From the NCBI GenBank assembly GCA_050485785.1, contig JBJHCA010000099.1:1-10797 (forward strand): a DNA stretch of 10,797 nt. Reading direction: 5' to 3'. Both the position numbers and the translations under genes were made by a program. This stretch comes from JBJHCA01 sp050485785 (GTDB lineage Bacteria; Bacteroidota; Bacteroidia; Chitinophagales; Saprospiraceae). Shown here piece by piece: positions 6,494 through 10,797 of the stretch. The first letter of the stretch is position 1. Each line of letters begins with the position of its first letter. The notes beneath the pieces were generated by a model. The model saw nothing but the letters and a program-made list of their open reading frames with translations. It ran no database searches and was not told the DNA's origin.

Positions 6494-7738
6494 ATGAAAA
6501 TTCTCCACACTGCCGACTGGCATATCGGACAAATGTTTTACAACTTCGACCGCACTGGGGAACACGTTCAGTTTTTGGACTGGCTGGTGGAAACTATTTC
6601 CCGTGAAGCTGTTGATGCTGTGCTGATCAGTGGCGACGTGTTTGATACTGCCAATCCCCCGGCTGAATCGGTGCGGCTGTTTTACTCTTTCCTTCGCGAA
6701 GCCGTAAGATCCAATCCCCACGTACAAATTATCGCCATTGCCGGCAATCATGACAGTGCTGCACGGTTTGAATCACCCCGGCCCCTGCTCGAAAATTCCC
6801 GGATTCACCTGATCGGGACCACTAATCGAAATGCGGCCGGAGAGCCCGACTTTAGCAGCCTGCTCATTCCGCTTACAGACAAACAGAACCGTGTTAAAGC
6901 CCGTTGTATGGCCATACCCTACCTGCGTCCGGCTGATCTTCCCCACCCTGCAGAAGGGTCTCAAACCTACTCTGAAGGGGTGGAAGTATTTTACCGGCAG
7001 GCTTACCATTTCGCCCAAAGCACAGAAGATGCAGATATTCCGCTCATCGTTATGGGGCATCTACATTTGTCCCGGGCCGAAGTAACGGATATGGACAAGC
7101 ATGAAAGAGTGATCATGGGTGGTCTGGAAGGCATTTCACCGGACGTTTTTGGTGAATCCACAGTGTATACTGCTTTGGGGCATATCCATAAGGCTCAACG
7201 AATCGGTGGAAACGGGCATATTCAATACAGTGGAAGTCCGCTGCCCATGTCTTTTTCAGAACACCGGTACCGGCACCGCGTTTTTATTGCTGAGCTTGAT
7301 AGTGGTGGTGAGATGACCACCTACAGTTGTGAGGTGCCTGTAACCGTTCCATTGCTCAGGATTCCCGAACAACATGCACTATTGCCTGATGTGATCGATT
7401 GTCTGCAAGCGCTTCCGGACAGCAGGGATAACGAACAACTTAAACCCTTCCTGGAAGTAAGGGTATTGCTTGAACAGCCGGAACCATCGCTGCGACATGT
7501 GATTGACCGTGCACTCACCGGCAAGTTTGTACGGCTGGCAAGAATAGATATTCGATATCCGGATATTTCCGATGCCAAAACTAAAGAAAAACCGGTCAAT
7601 TCGGAGGCCCTTCGAACGATGACACCGGAGGAGGTTTTCAGTAAAACCTACGCCCTGACATATAACACTTCGGTACCGGACAACATGTTGCAATTGTTCC
7701 GCGAAGCTGTCAACTCAGCCCAAACAGAGCCTGAATAA
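6494..7738 (+). CDS. sbcD: Exonuclease SbcCD nuclease subunit SbcD (Mre11-type)
   Basis: SbcD is the metallophosphoesterase subunit of the SbcCD complex, which with the SbcC ATPase cuts DNA hairpins and processes double-strand break ends using Mn2+. The 414-residue product carries the metal-binding motifs in order: DWHIG (8-12), GDVFD (47-51), GNHDS (84-88), GHLHLS (188-193) and GHIHKAQ (229-235), then YSGSPLPMSF (245-254), which is characteristic of SbcD. The C-terminal part (about 280-414) matches the position of the capping and SbcC-binding regions. Length is close to the E. coli protein (400). No signal peptide, so it is cytoplasmic/nucleoid. Its stop (7736-7738) is 3 nt before the sbcC ATG, the usual operon arrangement. 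No Shine-Dalgarno sequence precedes the ATG. Confidence 0.95.
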   Translation: MKILHTADWHIGQMFYNFDRTGEHVQFLDWLVETISREAVDAVLISGDVFDTANPPAESVRLFYSFLREAVRSNPHVQIIAIAGNHDSAARFESPRPLLENSRIHLIGTTNRNAAGEPDFSSLLIPLTDKQNRVKARCMAIPYLRPADLPHPAEGSQTYSEGVEVFYRQAYHFAQSTEDADIPLIVMGHLHLSRAEVTDMDKHERVIMGGLEGISPDVFGESTVYTALGHIHKAQRIGGNGHIQYSGSPLPMSFSEHRYRHRVFIAELDSGGEMTTYSCEVPVTVPLLRIPEQHALLPDVIDCLQALPDSRDNEQLKPFLEVRVLLEQPEPSLRHVIDRALTGKFVRLARIDIRYPDISDAKTKEKPVNSEALRTMTPEEVFSKTYALTYNTSVPDNMLQLFREAVNSAQTEPE

Positions 7739-7741
7739 ATC

Positions 7742-10700
7742 ATGAAGATACTCCAAATTCGCATCAGAAATCTGGCCTCGCTGGAAGGAGATACGGTGAT
7801 AGACTTCACCGCTGAACCGCTTCTTTCTGCCGGCTTATACGCGATTACGGGGCATACCGGATCTGGTAAATCCACCCTTCTGGATGCACTTTGTCTGGCA
7901 CTTTATGGAAAAACACCGCGCTACCAGCATGGCACCACCACCGGAATACAGATTCCCGACATCGGCGATCAGACCGTCAGTCAGGGCGATGTGAGGTCGA
8001 TACTTAGGAAAGGTACCGGTGAAGGGTATGCTGAAGTGGATTTTACAGGCATTGATGGTGAAGTTTACACTGCCGGCTGGTATGTAAGAAGAGCCCGGAA
8101 CAAGCCCGGAGGCAGGTTTCAGCAGGCAGAGCTCACCCTGAAGGAAACTGCATCGGGGAAAGTGATTACCGAAGGGAAAAAAGAGGCAGAAACAGAAATT
8201 GAAAGGTTGGTAGGGCTTAGCTTTCAGCAGTTTACGCGTTCAGTTTTGCTGGCACAGGGCGACTTTACCGCATTGCTCAAGGCTGACGCCGATGAAAAAG
8301 GGCAACTGCTTGAAAAACTCACCGGTACGGAGGTGTACAGTCAGATATCCAAAACTGTGTATCTCATGCACAAACAGGCCATAGATAAAATGGCCAACCT
8401 TCAGACATCATTGAGTGAAATCCAACTGCTGAGTGATGAAGAACGGAAAGAGCTGAATCGGGAGCTGACTTCGCTGGCAGCAAAGATGGATGAGGTCCGT
8501 CAGGACATTGACCGCTTTAAAGAGTGGATTGCTTGGTACGGGCAGCTCGACAAACTACGTGCCGATATGGCATCAGCAGAATCAGACCTGCAAGCGGCAG
8601 AACGAAGTAAAGCTGAAGCCGGCGAACGGGAGCAGCAACTGAAGCATGTTGAAGGTGTTCAGCCATTGCGCGGCCCGGTGAACAAGGCCAATGATGCTGT
8701 TGAAGCTTTGAAACGCTACCGGAAGGAGCTTGAAGCGCTACTGGTGCAGGAGAAACAGTTAAAGCTTGAGATTGACAAGGTTGACAATGCCCTTGCTGTA
8801 GCCCGGATTGAAGAGAAAACCGCCCGTAAGCAGTACAATAAAGCCGCTCCTATGCTGACTAAAGCCCGTCAACTGGATGTCCAGATCAGGGATAGACAGG
8901 GGTACTATGATGAACTGCATGAAAAGCACAAAGCCGTTGTTCAGCAACATGGGGAACACAAAACCCGGGTTGCAGCAATTGTTGCAGAGACAGAAAACCA
9001 TGAAAATGCGTTGAAGAGCATTCAAAGCTGGTTAAGCGACAATGAAAGCATGGCCCATATTCCGCCTCAATGGCAAACCTTACTGCGAATGTTGGGAAAA
9101 GCGTCAGCGCTCCAACTTAAGAAAAGCACTCTAGCGCAAAAACTTGGGGAACTGCACAACAAAGAGATATCCCAAAAAAACAAAAACCTACGCATTGAAA
9201 AGGAAATAGCAGGAATCGATCATATTCTGGCACAACATCGGGAAGAAGCAGCCCGAATTGAAGCTACTCCGGGTCTGGCAGAACTGGAATCGCTGGACAA
9301 TGAGCTGGACGTATTACTGCAACATCTGCAGGCCAAGAAGGAAGCGTTGAGAATGTGGCGTGACAAACGGGATGCTGATACTGCCGCGAAACTCAAAGCA
9401 AATCTGCTCAATGAGCTGGTAGGCAAGGAATCTGATTTAACGCGTGCGCTTGGCGAAAAAGAAAAAAAGAAAGAACAGCATGCCACTGCGCTGCAAACTG
9501 CGGAAAACATCCTGCTGAGGGCACAGCTGGCGGCTACAGTCGGGGCCGAAGAGCTCAGGAGCCAATTGATTGAAGGCGAACCTTGCCCGGTTTGTGGCAA
9601 TACTCATCACCCTTACAGCAGGGAACACGAAATTGAAGACCGTCAGACCAATTACCTTACTGAAGAAGTGAACCGCTACCGGAAGTCTCATGAGCAAACC
9701 CTGCAACAGGTCAGTCAATTGACTGAAGCCATCAGTCAGAATCGCAGCAGGCAAAATGAACTGCAAGCCGAGCTGATTTCAGAACAGAGAAAATCCGAAT
9801 CGTTGCAGGAACAATGGCAGCCCTTTGCTGCCCTGATTGGCACTGAATCTGGCGAAGAAGACCCGGAGAAATACCTGACAAGACAGATTGAGGAGTTAAA
9901 CAATAAGGAAAAACAGTTGAGGGTTGACATGGAACGGCTGCGACACGCAGCAAAGAGGCTGAGGGAGATTAACCTTGCCGTAGATAAGCTCAGGAATGAA
10001 GCCCGGGAGCTGGATAGGGAGCGCCACGAACTGACCGTTGATCTTACCCGGATTACGGAAAACATCGCTGCAGAAAATCAACGCATTGAAACACTGAACA
10101 ATGACCTTGAAATGCTGATTGGCGAACTGAATGAGTATTTCCCCAACCCAGAATGGTATGAGTCATGGCAAAATGACCACTCAAAATTTGAGCACCGGAT
10201 GCAGGAGTTCAGCCGTTTATGGGTTAACCGAAGCAGGGAAAAGGAAACCCTGATTAAAAAAATTACCGAACTCAGGCATACATTGGCTACGGCCAACGCC
10301 GAAAGTGAATCATCCGGAATGAGGATGAAGGAAATAGCCGAAGAAATGAGCCTTTCACAAGCCGCGCTAAAAGTTCTGAAGGATGAGCGCAGCAAGTTGC
10401 TGAACGGAGCTGATGCCGATGCCGTGGAGCAGCAACTAACCGAAGTTATAAAACAAGCCGGAAAGAAACTGGAAACGTGCAGGCAGCAATCGGAATCTCT
10501 AAACCTGCAACGAAACACCTGCAGTACACGAATCGCCAAAACAGGGGAAGAAATGGATGCTCAATCTGTGAATCACACCCGGTCTGAAGAGCAGATTACC
10601 CGATGGCTTGATGCTTATCAGTCAGACACGGGCACGGCTTTGAGTCTTTCGGATGCAGAAAAACTGCTCAGATTGCCCGCAGAATGGCTTGACAATGAAC

Positions 10701-10797
10701 GCCGGGAACTGGAAGCCATACACAGAAAAGTGGAAATTAGCCGGAGTTTGGTGGCTGAAAGACAAAGCAAGCTGCATCAGCACAAGGAACTTTACCC
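7742..10797 (+). CDS. sbcC: Exonuclease SbcCD ATPase subunit SbcC (Rad50-type), 3' truncated by the window edge
   Basis: Starting at the ATG 3 nt after sbcD, the frame stays open to the last base, giving 1018 residues and no stop. It starts MKILQIRIRNLASLEG, typical of SbcC/Rad50. Visible features: Walker A GHTGSGKST (37-45), Q-loop with Q172 in LLAQGDF, a long Glu/Lys/Gln-rich coiled-coil arm (about 200-600), the zinc-hook CPVC (C615 and C618, followed by GNTHHPY) where two molecules dimerise, then the returning coiled coil (about 640-1018). The ABC signature, Walker B and D-loop of the C-terminal half are beyond the right edge. With the hook at 615, near-symmetry predicts a full protein of roughly 1200 residues, so about 200 are missing. 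It is the ATP-driven, DNA-tethering partner of SbcD and is almost certainly co-transcribed with it. Confidence 0.95.
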   Translation, partial: MKILQIRIRNLASLEGDTVIDFTAEPLLSAGLYAITGHTGSGKSTLLDALCLALYGKTPRYQHGTTTGIQIPDIGDQTVSQGDVRSILRKGTGEGYAEVDFTGIDGEVYTAGWYVRRARNKPGGRFQQAELTLKETASGKVITEGKKEAETEIERLVGLSFQQFTRSVLLAQGDFTALLKADADEKGQLLEKLTGTEVYSQISKTVYLMHKQAIDKMANLQTSLSEIQLLSDEERKELNRELTSLAAKMDEVRQDIDRFKEWIAWYGQLDKLRADMASAESDLQAAERSKAEAGEREQQLKHVEGVQPLRGPVNKANDAVEALKRYRKELEALLVQEKQLKLEIDKVDNALAVARIEEKTARKQYNKAAPMLTKARQLDVQIRDRQGYYDELHEKHKAVVQQHGEHKTRVAAIVAETENHENALKSIQSWLSDNESMAHIPPQWQTLLRMLGKASALQLKKSTLAQKLGELHNKEISQKNKNLRIEKEIAGIDHILAQHREEAARIEATPGLAELESLDNELDVLLQHLQAKKEALRMWRDKRDADTAAKLKANLLNELVGKESDLTRALGEKEKKKEQHATALQTAENILLRAQLAATVGAEELRSQLIEGEPCPVCGNTHHPYSREHEIEDRQTNYLTEEVNRYRKSHEQTLQQVSQLTEAISQNRSRQNELQAELISEQRKSESLQEQWQPFAALIGTESGEEDPEKYLTRQIEELNNKEKQLRVDMERLRHAAKRLREINLAVDKLRNEARELDRERHELTVDLTRITENIAAENQRIETLNNDLEMLIGELNEYFPNPEWYESWQNDHSKFEHRMQEFSRLWVNRSREKETLIKKITELRHTLATANAESESSGMRMKEIAEEMSLSQAALKVLKDERSKLLNGADADAVEQQLTEVIKQAGKKLETCRQQSESLNLQRNTCSTRIAKTGEEMDAQSVNHTRSEEQITRWLDAYQSDTGTALSLSDAEKLLRLPAEWLDNERRELEAIHRKVEISRSLVAERQSKLHQHKELY

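Noticed and set aside
5790..6497. Long plus-strand open frame opposite queG and running through the intergenic region
   Set aside because: It is antisense to queG, whose product is clearly conserved with all metal-binding cysteines. The antisense product has no recognisable domain, and its downstream part is low-complexity-like.
9220..9600. Minus-strand Ser-rich open frames opposite sbcC (also 9437-9766, 9736-10065 and 10078-10539)
   Set aside because: Ser/Leu/Phe-rich products are the usual mirror image of Glu/Lys/Gln-rich coiled-coil coding sequence. The sbcC frame on the other strand is continuous and conserved.
1..10797. Defence system, mobile element, CRISPR array or phage remnant
   Set aside because: Read on both strands, the window has no transposase, integrase, cas, restriction or toxin-antitoxin gene, no regularly spaced repeats and no terminal inverted repeats. 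SbcCD here is the standard chromosomal repair pair.

Overview
The window looks like ordinary chromosome from a member of the Bacteroidota. Three things point there. First, a large surface protein ends in a type IX secretion (T9SS) sorting domain and carries SprB-, HYR- and dockerin-like modules. Second, several genes have the Bacteroidota -7 promoter element (TAnnTTTG-like) just upstream. Third, no start codon has a convincing Shine-Dalgarno sequence. I see no tRNA, rRNA, CRISPR array, insertion sequence, integrase or phage gene.

Layout. (1) 2-2341 (+): the 3' part of a modular secreted/adhesin-like protein cut by the left edge, closed by a strong rho-independent terminator at 2371-2400. (2) 2477-5361 (+): four co-directional genes separated by 26-29 nt, probably one transcription unit: hemW (radical SAM heme chaperone), msrB and msrA (methionine sulfoxide reductases, the MsrA with a signal peptide) and miaE (diiron tRNA hydroxylase). 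(3) 5355-6305 (-): queG, epoxyqueuosine reductase, which converges on miaE and overlaps it by 7 bp within a small hairpin. (4) 6306-6493: a 188-bp divergent intergenic region with candidate promoters for queG and sbcD. (5) 6494-10797 (+): sbcD and sbcC, 3 nt apart, encoding the Mre11/Rad50-type nuclease-ATPase. sbcC runs off the right edge after the first half, the zinc hook and most of the returning arm.

How the genes relate. HemW, MiaE and QueG are metal- and cofactor-dependent enzymes (Fe-S/SAM, diiron, cobalamin/Fe-S). The two Msr enzymes repair oxidised methionine, so the central block has a redox/metal flavour. MiaE and QueG both act on the tRNA anticodon loop (positions 37 and 34). SbcCD is an independent DNA-repair unit. 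No wholly new system is visible. The most interesting points are a repeated '-7 box, 4 nt, ATG' arrangement that suggests leaderless mRNAs, the overlapping miaE/queG ends, the split localisation predicted for MsrA and MsrB, and cohesin-like plus dockerin-like modules within one T9SS substrate.
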